A DNA stretch of 60,403 bases from Clostridiales bacterium (GTDB lineage Bacteria > Bacillota > Clostridia > Oscillospirales > Oscillospiraceae): assembly GCA_021201475.1 (NCBI GenBank), contig JAJQEV010000001.1:1-60403 (forward strand). Reading direction: 5' to 3'. Within the stretch, counting starts at the first letter, position 1, and each line of letters starts with the position of its first letter. Of the stretch, positions 25,902 through 34,088 are shown one piece after another. The notes under the pieces are model-generated. The model searched no databases, was not told where the DNA came from, and saw only the letters and a list, made by a program, of their open reading frames with translations. Made by a program: the position numbers and the translations under genes.

Positions 25902-27197
25902 ATGTCTGTCCTGTTATCCATATCTATCGCCGTGCTGGCCGGACTGCTGATGACCAGGGTGTTCAAGCCCCTCAAGCTGCCTTCCGTCACGGCTTATCTG
26001 ATTGCCGGTGTGCTGATTGGCCCGTATGGGCTGGGGGCGCTCCACATCAGCGGCCTGGGATTTACCTCCGCCGACGCGGTCAGTAATCTCTCCTTGATTT
26101 CCGAGGTGGCGCTGGGCTTCATCGCCTTTGCCATCGGCAATGAATTCCGCCTGAAGAGCCTGAAGGCCACCGGGCGGCAGGCGACGGTCATCGGCGTGGT
26201 GCAGGCAGTCACCGCCACGGCCCTGGTGGATATTGCGCTGCTGGTGGTACATACCCTGATGCCGGAGAAACTGTCCGTTGCCCAGGCCCTCACCCTGGGG
26301 GCCATCGCCACCGCCACCGCCCCTGCCGCCACCCTGATGGTGGTACGGCAGTACAAGGCCAAGGGGCCGCTGACCGACCTGCTGCTGCCCATCGTGGCGC
26401 TGGACGACGCGGTGGGCCTGGTGGTGTTCGCCGTGTCCTTCGGTATTGCCAAGACGTTGACCAGCGGCGTGGTAGATTTGTTCTCCATCCTGGTGAACCC
26501 GCTGATTGAAATCGTCGCGTCCCTGGCCCTGGGGGCCGTCATGGGATGGCTGCTGACCCAACTGGAAAAGCTGTTCAACTCCAACACGAACCGGCTGAAC
26601 CTGACCATCGCCTTTGTCTTTCTCACCGCCTCCCTGGCCATGATAGAGGTGGAGGTGGGATCGGTGACCGTCGGCTTCTCCTCTTTGCTGGTGTGTATGA
26701 TGCTGGGGACGGTGTTCTGCAATCTCTGTCCCCTGTCCGATGACCTGATGGCCGCCTCTGACCGGTGGACGTCGCCCCTCTATGCCCTGTTCTTCGTCAT
26801 CAGTGGCGCGGAACTGGAACTGAGCGTGTTTGCGGACGCCGCCATCGTCTGCATTGGCCTGGTGTATATCGTGTTCCGCTCCGCGGGCAAGTATGTAGGG
26901 GCCTTTGCCAGCGCCAAATGGACAAAGTGTGCCCCCAACATCTGCAAGTACCTGGGCATCACCCTGTTGCCCCAGGCAGGCGTGGCGCTGGGAATGTGTA
27001 CCACCGCCATGCAGTTGGGGGACGCTGGGACGCTGATTCGCAATATCACGCTGTTTTCTGTACTGGTTTATGAGCTGGTAGGGCCGCTGCTGACCAAACA
27101 GGCCCTGACCAGGGCGGGAGACATCCAGCCGAAGTCGGAGGAGGTTATCAACCGCCGCCAACGGAAGCTGGAGGCCGCCAGAGGGAAAAAGGAATAA
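25902..27197 (+). CDS. Cation:proton antiporter, CPA2-like (Na+/H+ exchanger family)
   Basis: A 431-residue membrane protein with about twelve helices, of the Na+/H+ exchanger superfamily. Early helices show LKLPSVTAYLIAGVLIGPYG. The ion-binding region has ATATAPAATLMV followed by LLPIVALDDAVGLVVFA, the Asp-Asp type site of electrogenic members. A short basic tail ends the protein. It swaps monovalent cations for protons across the membrane; the ion is not predictable. The start is ATG 25902 (a GTG two codons earlier is possible). Confidence 0.88.
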   Translation: MSVLLSISIAVLAGLLMTRVFKPLKLPSVTAYLIAGVLIGPYGLGALHISGLGFTSADAVSNLSLISEVALGFIAFAIGNEFRLKSLKATGRQATVIGVVQAVTATALVDIALLVVHTLMPEKLSVAQALTLGAIATATAPAATLMVVRQYKAKGPLTDLLLPIVALDDAVGLVVFAVSFGIAKTLTSGVVDLFSILVNPLIEIVASLALGAVMGWLLTQLEKLFNSNTNRLNLTIAFVFLTASLAMIEVEVGSVTVGFSSLLVCMMLGTVFCNLCPLSDDLMAASDRWTSPLYALFFVISGAELELSVFADAAIVCIGLVYIVFRSAGKYVGAFASAKWTKCAPNICKYLGITLLPQAGVALGMCTTAMQLGDAGTLIRNITLFSVLVYELVGPLLTKQALTRAGDIQPKSEEVINRRQRKLEAARGKKE

Positions 27198-27212
27198 CAC
27201 CGAAACGGAATG

Positions 27213-27251
27213 CGGCAGCTGCGGGACAGACGCGGCTGCCGCGCTTTTTAT
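27213..27251 (+). terminator. Terminator after the antiporter gene
   Basis: GCGGCAGC (27213-27220) pairs with GCTGCCGC (27236-27243), followed by CGCTTTTTA. Confidence 0.8.
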
Positions 27252-27277
27252 TTTTGGCAGAACGCCGAAAAAACAGG

Positions 27278-27306
27278 TGACGAAGCCGGGAAATTATGTT
27301 ATACTA
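27278..27306 (+). promoter_or_regulatory. Probable promoter of the pseudouridine synthase gene
   Basis: GTGACG and TATACT separated by 17 bases; the -35 is weak. Confidence 0.45.
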
Positions 27307-27334
27307 GAATAAGCATCAAAGTGGGGGGCAGGTC

Positions 27335-28063
27335 ATGGGCGCAGAGCGGGTGGACAAGCTGCTGGCCAACACGGGCCGTTTTAGCCGGAAAGAGGCCAAG
27401 GAGCTGATTCGCAGGCGGCAGGTCTCTGTCAACGGGGCGTTGGTGCTTCGGCCGGAAACGAAGGTGGAGCCTGAGGGAGCGGTGCTCCGGGTAGCGGGAG
27501 AGGAGATTCCCTGCGGGGGCTACACCTACCTCATGATGAACAAGCCCGCCGGCGTTCTGACTGCCACAGAGGACCTCCGCCAGCCCACGGTGCTGGATCT
27601 CCTGCCCCCGGATCTGCGCCGCAGGAAGCTGGCCCCTGTGGGGCGGCTGGATAAGGACACGGAGGGCCTGCTGCTCTTGACCAACGACGGGGTCATGGCC
27701 CATCGGCTCCTGTCCCCCAACTATCATGTGGATAAGGTGTACCTGGCCGAGACGGAGGGCACAGTGGACAATTCGGACGTGACCGCCTTCGCCGCCGGAC
27801 TGACGCTGGGGGACAGTGTCCAATGCCAACCGGCGGGGCTGGAGGCTGTGGGGGAGAATCGCTGCCTGGTCACCCTGCGGGAAGGAAAATTCCACCAGGT
27901 GAAGCGCATGCTGGCCCAGCGTGGCAAGCCGGTGCGGCGGCTGATGCGCCTTTCCATGGGGCCGCTGAAACTGGACGAATCCCTGGAACCGGGGGCGTTC
28001 CGCCCGCTGGACGGCCCGGAAGTCGCAGCCCTGGCCCGCTGCTGCGGCTTGCCGGAAGGGTGA
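27335..28063 (+). CDS. RsuA/RluB-family rRNA pseudouridine synthase
   Basis: A 242-residue RNA-modifying enzyme. An S4 RNA-binding domain comes first (VDKLLANTGRFSRKEAKELI). The catalytic domain with the active Asp follows in PVGRLDKDTEGLLLLTNDG. The C-terminal EGKFHQVKRMLAQRGKPV is typical of the RsuA subgroup, suggesting modification of 16S rRNA (E. coli U516 equivalent), although RluB-like 23S activity is not excluded. GGGGGGCAGGTC lies before ATG 27335. Confidence 0.9.
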   Translation: MGAERVDKLLANTGRFSRKEAKELIRRRQVSVNGALVLRPETKVEPEGAVLRVAGEEIPCGGYTYLMMNKPAGVLTATEDLRQPTVLDLLPPDLRRRKLAPVGRLDKDTEGLLLLTNDGVMAHRLLSPNYHVDKVYLAETEGTVDNSDVTAFAAGLTLGDSVQCQPAGLEAVGENRCLVTLREGKFHQVKRMLAQRGKPVRRLMRLSMGPLKLDESLEPGAFRPLDGPEVAALARCCGLPEG

Positions 28064-28099
28064 TTCGTCAAAATTCACAAAAGAAATGAAAAAAAGTAT

Positions 28100-28128
28100 T
28101 GAATTTGAGCGGGGAAAAAAGTATAATA
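28100..28128 (+). promoter_or_regulatory. Promoter of the PucR/CdaR-type regulator
   Basis: TTGAAT at 28100-28105 and TATAAT at 28123-28128, spacer 17 bases. Confidence 0.7.
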
Positions 28129-28187
28129 AGAGCAGCGTTACCGCGAAGGTAGGATAAGGCGTACTATAAGAGAGGAGAGACGCACTC

Positions 28188-29279
28188 ATGTCAAATCGTT
28201 TGTTCCAAAGCGTAGTGCTTCAAATGAAGGAGTGTACTGACCGTGTCATCGGCGTCATCGATGTGGAAGGAAGCGTCGTGGCGTGCAATGACCTCCCCGT
28301 GATCGGGGAGCAGTGGCCGAACGCCGTGGAAGCGCTGAACAGCGAGCGGGATACCGCCCTGGTCATCGGTGACCGCACCTTTAAATCCCTCAGCGGCTGG
28401 CGGGCGCAGTTTGACTATGCCGTCTTTGTCCAGGGTGATGACGAACAGGCGAAGCTCATCTGCAACATGGCCGCAGTGGCCCTGAACGGCGTCAAAAGCT
28501 ATTATGAGGAGAAGTATGACAAGGCTGCCTTCGTCAAGAACATCATCTCTGACAACATTTTGGTAGGCGACATTTACGCCCAGGCGGAGAAGCTGCACTT
28601 CCCGGCGGATGCGCCCCGGGCCGTGTTCCTGGTGCGCCCGGTGGAGGGCGGGGAGAATGGTATTCTGGACACCGTCCAGGCCATGTTCCCCAATCGTCAG
28701 AACGATTTTGTGTTCTCCATGAGCGATAATGACGTGGTTCTGGTGAAGCAAATCCCGGAAGGCTCCGTGCCGAAGGATCTGTATAAGATCGCCGCCGGTA
28801 TTGAGGAGACCATCGAGACGGAGCTGAAGCTGAAGGTGGTCATTGGCATTGGCACCATCGCGGAACATATCCGGGAGCTGGCCCGGGCCTATAAGGAGGC
28901 CCAGACCGCCATCGACGTGGGCAAGGTCTTTGAGGCGGAGCGCAGCATCATCAACTATGACAACCTGGGCATTGGCCGCCTGATTTATCAGCTGCCGATC
29001 ACCCTGTGCGAGATGTTCCTTCAGGAGGTCTTTAAGAAGAACCCCATCGATGCGTTGGACCAGGAAACGCTGTTCACCATCAACAAGTTCTTTGAAAACA
29101 ACCTGAACGTGTCGGAGACGGCCAGAAAGCTGTTTGTCCACCGCAACACGCTGGTCTATCGCCTGGAGAAAATCAAAAAGCTGACCGGCCTTGACCTGCG
29201 GGAGTTCGATGACGCCATCACCTTCAAGGTGGCGCTGATGGTCAAGAAGTACCTGACGAGCCGGGGCATCACGAACTGA
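28188..29279 (+). CDS. PucR/CdaR-type transcriptional regulator
   Basis: A 363-residue protein. The N-terminal half may be a sensory domain (VIGVIDVEGSVVACNDL, similar to sugar-diacid recognition domains). The middle resembles the GGDEF-like domain of CdaR/PucR proteins (IGIGTIAEHIRELARAYKEA). The C-terminal helix-turn-helix has FFENNLNVSETARKLFVHRN followed by TLVYRLEKIKKLTGLDLREF. Such proteins usually activate catabolic genes in response to a small ligand. No obvious target operon is adjacent, and ligand and targets are unknown. GAGAGGAGAG precedes the start. Confidence 0.85.
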   Translation: MSNRLFQSVVLQMKECTDRVIGVIDVEGSVVACNDLPVIGEQWPNAVEALNSERDTALVIGDRTFKSLSGWRAQFDYAVFVQGDDEQAKLICNMAAVALNGVKSYYEEKYDKAAFVKNIISDNILVGDIYAQAEKLHFPADAPRAVFLVRPVEGGENGILDTVQAMFPNRQNDFVFSMSDNDVVLVKQIPEGSVPKDLYKIAAGIEETIETELKLKVVIGIGTIAEHIRELARAYKEAQTAIDVGKVFEAERSIINYDNLGIGRLIYQLPITLCEMFLQEVFKKNPIDALDQETLFTINKFFENNLNVSETARKLFVHRNTLVYRLEKIKKLTGLDLREFDDAITFKVALMVKKYLTSRGITN

Positions 29280-29395
29280 TTCGCGGCAGACGGAACGCTG
29301 CGAAACCTCTTTCAAGGTTCGGATAGGATGGTGGGCTGAAAGCGGGGCGGCTATGTAAGAGCATATCAAGCGTATCATTTGAGGGGGTTACAACT

Positions 29396-29779
29396 ATGGA
29401 AATCCACGAATCATCGGAAAACTACCTGGAAGCGATTCTGATGGTGAAGAAGGAGAAGGGCGTCTGCCGCAGCATCGACGTGGTGCGGAAACTGAACTTC
29501 TCCAAGCCCAGCGTTAGCGTGGCCATGTCTAACCTCCGCAAGAGCGGGTACATTACCATGGATCAGGACGGCTGGCTCGACCTGACGGACGCCGGCCGGG
29601 AGATCGCGGAGCGTATGTACGAGCGGCACACGATTTTGAGCGCCTGGCTCATGTCCATCGGCGTGCCGGAGGCCACCGCCACCGAGGATGCCTGCCGGAT
29701 GGAGCATGACATGAGCGTCGTCACCTTTGAAAAAATCAAAGCGTACCTGGGCAGGCATCGGGACGACACGGAAGCCTGA
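29396..29779 (+). CDS. DtxR/MntR-family metal-dependent repressor
   Basis: A 127-residue winged-helix regulator. The N-terminal ESSENYLEAILMVKKEKGVC and the recognition region FSKPSVSVAMSNLRKSGYI are typical, and the dimerisation/metal-binding part ends with CRMEHDMSVVTFEKIKAYL (Cys, Glu, His as likely ligands). The short form lacks an SH3-like domain, like MntR. It senses Mn2+ or Fe2+ in relatives. The nearby CDF exporter has its own metal riboswitch, so control of that gene by this repressor is not required. Confidence 0.88.
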   Translation: MEIHESSENYLEAILMVKKEKGVCRSIDVVRKLNFSKPSVSVAMSNLRKSGYITMDQDGWLDLTDAGREIAERMYERHTILSAWLMSIGVPEATATEDACRMEHDMSVVTFEKIKAYLGRHRDDTEA

Positions 29780-29809
29780 ACAATCGTTTTATTGCAAAGC
29801 AAGGGAACC

Positions 29810-29853
29810 CGCTGAATCAATGCAGCATCTGCATTGGTTCAGCGATTTCTTTT
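29810..29853 (+). terminator. Terminator after the DtxR-family gene
   Basis: CGCTGAATCAATGCAG pairs with CTGCATTGGTTCAGCG (one G-U pair), then ATTTCTTTT. Confidence 0.9.
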
Positions 29854-30027
29854 GATTATGCGCACTTAGATTCACAGTTTGCGTTTGGAACGACCGGTTG
29901 GAACACGCCGTCCTGCGGCGGCTCCGCCGGAACGCGGCCTGACCGGCAGGAATCGCCCGAATGTTCCTTTTCCCCCTTTGAAAATTCTATTTTGGGGGCG
30001 GTTTGCCGATGATAACCAAAGTTTTTC

Positions 30028-30057
30028 TTGACTTACCGTTATTGTTTGTGGTAGAGT
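30028..30057 (+). promoter_or_regulatory. Promoter of the NiCo-controlled CDF gene
   Basis: TTGACT at 30028-30033 and TAGAGT at 30052-30057, spacer 18 bases, directly before the riboswitch. The stretch 29854-30027 upstream holds no gene that can be supported. Confidence 0.6.
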
Positions 30058-30062
30058 ACTGC

Positions 30063-30145
30063 TAACCTGAACAGACAGTATTGTCGGGCCAGTTGGCAGC
30101 AGAACAGTGTGCAAAAGATTCATCTGCGGGACAGTGAGATTTCCT
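30063..30145 (+). ncRNA. NiCo (czcD) riboswitch aptamer
   Basis: The conserved landmarks of the NiCo family are present in order: CCTGAACAGACA, TGTCGGGC, CAGAACAG and CTGCGGGACAG. Short pairings GACA/TGTC and GCC/GGC fit two of the arms. NiCo aptamers bind Ni2+ or Co2+ cooperatively and stop terminator formation. Here the last conserved block (GGGACAG) is also the left arm of the terminator, and the next gene is a CDF exporter, the usual partner. Confidence 0.85.
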
Positions 30146-30165
30146 TGTCCCGCAGATGTTCTTTT
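30121..30165 (+). terminator. Riboswitch expression-platform terminator
   Basis: CATCTGCGGGACA (30121-30133) pairs perfectly with TGTCCCGCAGATG (30146-30158), followed by TTCTTTT. Overlap with the aptamer 3' part implies an ON switch: metal bound, readthrough. Confidence 0.88.
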
Positions 30166-30241
30166 CTACCCACCCCTTCGCCGTTGCCCGGAGAGGCAGA
30201 TGTGGCGTATGCCAGCCCACGGCGGCAGATTGGAGCTTTGA

Positions 30242-31135
30242 ATGAGCGATTTTTCATCTAATTCAACCAAACTAGCGATGCAGGTCTCCCGCTGGAGTAT
30301 TGCGGTCAACCTGATGCTGACCCTGTTTAAGCTGTTGGCCGGTTTGCTGGCCAACTCCAGCGCCATGGTCTCCGACGCAGTCCACTCGGCCAGTGATGTC
30401 TTTTCCACCGTCATGGTAATGATCAGCGTCAAGCTGGCCGGCCGAAAGGCAGACGCCGGCCATGAGTATGGCCATGAGCGCCTGGAGTGCATCGCCTCCA
30501 TCCTTCTGGCGGTGGTGCTGGCTCTGACCGGCGTCGGCATCGGCTACTCCGGCATGGAGAAGATTATGTCCGCATCCTATGACACCCTGGAGATTCCCGG
30601 CGTACTGGCCCTGATGGCCGCCGTGGTTTCCATCGCCGCCAAGGAGGCAATGTATTGGTACACCCGCAGTGCCGCCCGCAAAATCGGCTCCACCGCTCTG
30701 ATGGCGGACGCCTGGCATCACCGCTCCGACGCTCTTTCCTCCATCGGTTCGCTCCTGGGCATCCTGGGGGCGCGGCTGGGTTACCCTGTCTGCGACCCTA
30801 TTGCCAGCGTGGTGATTTGCATTTTCATCCTAAAGGCCAGCATTGACATTTTCCGGAACGCGGCCGGCCAGCTGACGGACCGGGCCTGTTCCCCGGAGAT
30901 CGAACGGGATATGCGCATTGAAATCCTGTTGCAGCCCGGCGTCCAGTCCGTAGACTTGCTGCAAACCCGTCAGTTTGCCAGCCGCACCTATGTGGACGTG
31001 GAAATCTCCGCCAACGGCGACCTCTCCCTGACGGACGCCCACGCCATTGCAGAGCAGGTGCATCACGTGATCGAGACGAAGTTCCCTGCGGTAAAGCACT
31101 GTATGGTCCATGTGAACCCCTACACTCCGGATTGA
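30242..31135 (+). CDS. CDF cation efflux transporter (Ni2+/Co2+ exporter probable)
   Basis: A 297-residue cation diffusion facilitator with six helices and a cytoplasmic C-terminal domain. Helix 2 has SSAMVSDAVHSASDVFSTVM with the first metal-site residues, and helix 5 has TALMADAWHHRSDALSSIGS with the second HD-type pair. The soluble tail (about residues 210-295) ends with HCMVHVNPY. It exports divalent metal in exchange for protons. The NiCo riboswitch points to nickel or cobalt rather than zinc as inducer and probable substrate. GGAG lies eight bases before ATG 30242. Confidence 0.92.
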   Translation: MSDFSSNSTKLAMQVSRWSIAVNLMLTLFKLLAGLLANSSAMVSDAVHSASDVFSTVMVMISVKLAGRKADAGHEYGHERLECIASILLAVVLALTGVGIGYSGMEKIMSASYDTLEIPGVLALMAAVVSIAAKEAMYWYTRSAARKIGSTALMADAWHHRSDALSSIGSLLGILGARLGYPVCDPIASVVICIFILKASIDIFRNAAGQLTDRACSPEIERDMRIEILLQPGVQSVDLLQTRQFASRTYVDVEISANGDLSLTDAHAIAEQVHHVIETKFPAVKHCMVHVNPYTPD

Positions 31136-31165
31136 AACGTCCTCTTCTTCCGGAGGGCACAGGAC

Positions 31166-31190
31166 TTTTTCCGGAAAAGTGCTTTTTTGC
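31166..31190 (+). terminator. Possible weak terminator after the CDF gene
   Basis: ACTTTT-TCCGG-AAAAGT followed by GC and six Ts. The stem is AT-rich and short. Confidence 0.45.
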
Positions 31191-31191
31191 C

Positions 31192-31220
31192 TTGCAGGCT
31201 AAGCAAAAATATGGTATCCT
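31192..31220 (+). promoter_or_regulatory. Possible promoter of the large unknown membrane protein
   Basis: TTGCAG at 31192-31197 and TATCCT at 31215-31220, spacer 17 bases; moderate match. Confidence 0.4.
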
Positions 31221-31264
31221 TTATACAATGGATAACTGGATTTTAACCCGAAGGAGGTTTTCCG

Positions 31265-33064
31265 ATGAAAACCACAAAAAAGCAGCCGATTCGGAACAGT
31301 TTGCTCAGCCTGTTGATCACGCTGATTGCTGGTGTGATTTACTTCTATGTTTTTCTTCCTGCCCTGAACCCCCATAGCGCAGATTTGTATGTGTTCATCA
31401 TCATTCTCTGCCTGATTTTCCTGGCGGCAAAGTTCCTGCTGGACGGCGGTCTGCACACCTCTGCCGGGCAGCAGAGCAACAGCAAGGTAGTCTTTGAACA
31501 GGATGAAAATGGCGTCTACCACATCAATCGGGCCAGAATGCAGCAGTCCCAACGGGCTTCCGCCTATAGCGGCGCATTATCGCCAAAGATGCTGCTGCGC
31601 AACGTCCCTTTTGACATCATCCTGCTGTGCCTCGTTGTGGCCCTTGTGGGGTCCGTCAGCTCTGCCACGCTCTTCCACGCTACCGCCTACTACGACCTGA
31701 TGGACGTGCAAACCGGCGACTTTATGGAGGACGTGGCCGAAATCTCCTATGATAAAATCCCTATGCTGGACGAAGCCTCAGCCATTCAGCTGGGCAAACG
31801 TGCCCTGGGGGACATCAGTTCCAATAGCAGCCTGGTCTCCCAGTTCGAGGTCAGCAGCGACTACAGCCAAATCAACTATCAGAGCCAGCCGGTACGGGTG
31901 GCCTGCCTGGAATACGGCGACTTCATCAAGTGGTTTAACAACCAGTCCGATGGCCTGCCGGGGTATATCATTGTGGATATGTGTACCCAGGAGGCCAAGC
32001 TGGTGCAACTGGAGGATGGCATCAAGTACTCCCCCAGCGAATACTTTAACCGCAACCTGTCCCGTTACCTCCGCTTCCAGTACCCCACTTATCTATTCGG
32101 CAACGTCAATTTTGAAATCGACGAGGACGGCAACCCCTGGTGGATCTGCTCCCGGGAGACCTGCACCATCAGCCTCTTCGGCGGACGGAACGTGATCGGC
32201 GCAGTGCTGGTAAACGCCGTCACCGGCGAATGTACCTATTACGATGTGGAGGATGTCCCCTCCTGGGTGGACAGGGTCTATGACGCCACCCTCATCATCA
32301 ACCAGTACAACTACCACGGCACCCTGGTAAACGGCTGGCTGAACAGCCTGCTGGGTCAGAAGGGCGTGACCACCACCACTGGCGGGTACGAGGGCTACAA
32401 CTACCTGGCGATGAACGACGATGTATACCTCTACACCGGCGTCACCTCTGCCGGCAGCGACGAATCCATCGTCGGCTTCCTTCTGGTCAATCAGCGCACC
32501 AAGGAGACCAAGTTCTACAACATCACCGGCGCGGAGGAGTATTCCGCTATGAGCTCCGCAGAGGGGGCCGTGCAGCATCTGGGCTACTCCGCTACCTTCC
32601 CCATCCTGCTGAACATCTCCGACCAGCCCACCTACTTCATGGCGCTGAAGGACAGTGCGGAACTGGTGAAGATGTACGCCATGGTCAGTGTCTCCGACTA
32701 CCAAATCACCGCCACCGGCTCCTCGGTGGAGGAGTGCCAGGAGAACTATGAGGCCCTTCTGGCAGAAAACGGCATCACGGTGAGCCACGTTTCCTCTGAC
32801 GAGGAGTTGATGGACTACGCCACCATCAGTGCCACCGTGACAGACATTCGCTCCGCCGTCATTGACGGCAACACCTGGTTCTATTTGCAGCTGGAAGGGG
32901 ACACCGAGCATTACTTCGCCTTCTCCGCCGCCGAGTGGGAGGAAGTGGTTATCCTGACCGTGGGCGATGAGGTCACTCTCTCCTACACGGAGGAGGACGC
33001 CGCCATCCTGACCGGCGCTTCCCTGGTGATTGACCAACTGGCCGCCCTGACAGAGGAGCCGTAA
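31265..33064 (+). CDS. Large membrane protein of unknown function
   Basis: A 599-residue protein of no recognised function. Three hydrophobic segments lie near the N-terminus (about residues 11-32, 41-60 and 115-137). The remaining 460 residues are soluble and probably extracytoplasmic. That part repeats a theme of conversion to ordered strands (GYIIVDMCTQEAKLVQLEDG, GAVLVNAVTGECTYYDV, GFLLVNQRTKETKFYNITG) and has few cysteines. It starts after CGAAGGAGG and is followed by a strong terminator, so it forms its own unit. Similar uncharacterised proteins exist in gut Firmicutes to my recollection. A role in envelope assembly is only a guess. Confidence 0.75.
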   Translation: MKTTKKQPIRNSLLSLLITLIAGVIYFYVFLPALNPHSADLYVFIIILCLIFLAAKFLLDGGLHTSAGQQSNSKVVFEQDENGVYHINRARMQQSQRASAYSGALSPKMLLRNVPFDIILLCLVVALVGSVSSATLFHATAYYDLMDVQTGDFMEDVAEISYDKIPMLDEASAIQLGKRALGDISSNSSLVSQFEVSSDYSQINYQSQPVRVACLEYGDFIKWFNNQSDGLPGYIIVDMCTQEAKLVQLEDGIKYSPSEYFNRNLSRYLRFQYPTYLFGNVNFEIDEDGNPWWICSRETCTISLFGGRNVIGAVLVNAVTGECTYYDVEDVPSWVDRVYDATLIINQYNYHGTLVNGWLNSLLGQKGVTTTTGGYEGYNYLAMNDDVYLYTGVTSAGSDESIVGFLLVNQRTKETKFYNITGAEEYSAMSSAEGAVQHLGYSATFPILLNISDQPTYFMALKDSAELVKMYAMVSVSDYQITATGSSVEECQENYEALLAENGITVSHVSSDEELMDYATISATVTDIRSAVIDGNTWFYLQLEGDTEHYFAFSAAEWEEVVILTVGDEVTLSYTEEDAAILTGASLVIDQLAALTEEP

Positions 33065-33080
33065 TGTAGTCCGATGCAAA

Positions 33081-33115
33081 ACAGCCTGCCGCGTTCCAGC
33101 GGCAGGCTGTTTTTG
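33081..33115 (+). terminator. Terminator after the unknown membrane protein gene
   Basis: ACAGCCTGCCGC, loop GTTCCA, GCGGCAGGCTGT, then TTTTTG. Confidence 0.93.
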
Positions 33116-33198
33116 TGGATGCTGCACAGTTTATCCAAAATGCTGTATAATACGCTCCAAACCACGCAAAAAAAATGTGAAAAATTTGAAATTACCTC

Positions 33199-33229
33199 TT
33201 GACTGTGGACAGGCTCCATGGCTTATGCT
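33199..33229 (+). promoter_or_regulatory. MerR-type promoter with 19-bp spacer
   Basis: TTGACT at 33199-33204 and TATGCT at 33224-33229 are 19 bases apart. Such an overlong spacer is typical of promoters twisted open by MerR proteins. An imperfect dyad CTGTGGA...TCCATGG lies within it, consistent with autoregulation by the next gene. Confidence 0.55.
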
Positions 33230-33252
33230 GTCATCAGAAAGGAGATGCTCCC

Positions 33253-34029
33253 ATGAAAATCAAAGAAGTAGAATCCCTTTTAAACCTCTCCCGCGACAAC
33301 ATTCGATTCTATGAGAAACAGGGGCTGCTCTCCCCCAAACGGGGCAGCAACCAGTATCGGGACTACACCGAGGAGGACATCAAGCGTTTAAAGCAAATCA
33401 TCGTCCTGCGCAAATGCGGCGTCCCCATTGCGGACATCAAACAGCTGCTCCATGGGGATGCGCAGCTGCCGGAGGTGCTGGAAGCCCAATCCCGACATCT
33501 CCAGGCCCAGGTGGATGAGCTGCGGGGCGCCCTCCGCCTCTGCAACCAGATGGCCGCAGAGGAGACCAGCCTGGAGGGGCTGGACGAAGAGCGGTATTTC
33601 GCACAAATCACCCAGGAGGAGGCCCAGGGCATCCCCTTCGCCGACCTGTGCAACGACTTTTTGCAGCACGAGTATAACCTTCTGGAATGGGCAATGCGCA
33701 TCCACTTCATCGACATCAGAGATGTGAAGCAGCGGCACGGCGTCATTGGGGTGGCCGTTATCCTGATGCTGTCCTGCGCCGTGCGTGGGCTGGCCTATCA
33801 GTTCCTGTGGCATTATGGCAGCTTTTGGGAGGGCTTCGGCGGGCCGTTCCTGACCTTTTTCCTGGCTTCCGTCCTGCTGTTTCCCATGTTCGCCCTGCAA
33901 TACCGGCATCCGGTGGCCGCCAAGCGGTACGGCGCAGCGGTGGTGGTGCTGGCGGCGCTGTTTCTGGGGGCCGTCCTGCTGTTTTTGGCAGGGCTTCTGC
34001 TGAACGCGGTTTTTCATTTTTGGTTCTGA
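33253..34029 (+). CDS. MerR-family regulator with C-terminal membrane helices
   Basis: 258 residues. The N-terminal MerR winged helix is clear (MKIKEVESLLNLSRDNIRFY then EKQGLLSPKR and YTEEDIKRLKQIIVLRKCGV). A helical dimerisation segment follows to about residue 115. Three hydrophobic segments then span about 168-190, 195-215 and 228-255, so the regulator is probably anchored in the membrane. No ligand cysteines of the metal-MerR type are seen. AAAGGAG lies before ATG 33253; a longer frame from 33199 overlaps its own promoter and is rejected. The target may be its own promoter; other targets are unknown. Confidence 0.85.
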   Translation: MKIKEVESLLNLSRDNIRFYEKQGLLSPKRGSNQYRDYTEEDIKRLKQIIVLRKCGVPIADIKQLLHGDAQLPEVLEAQSRHLQAQVDELRGALRLCNQMAAEETSLEGLDEERYFAQITQEEAQGIPFADLCNDFLQHEYNLLEWAMRIHFIDIRDVKQRHGVIGVAVILMLSCAVRGLAYQFLWHYGSFWEGFGGPFLTFFLASVLLFPMFALQYRHPVAAKRYGAAVVVLAALFLGAVLLFLAGLLLNAVFHFWF

Positions 34030-34037
34030 CATAGCAA

Positions 34038-34075
34038 AGCGCCTGCCCCGCAAATGGGGCAGGCGCTCAGCTTTT
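34038..34075. terminator. Terminator between merR-like gene and the opp operon end
   Basis: AGCGCCTGCCCC, loop GCAAAT, GGGGCAGGCGCT, then CAGCTTTT on the plus strand. The minus-strand side has few Ts, but the stem is strong and convergent. Confidence 0.8.
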
Positions 34076-34088
34076 CGATACGGATGCG

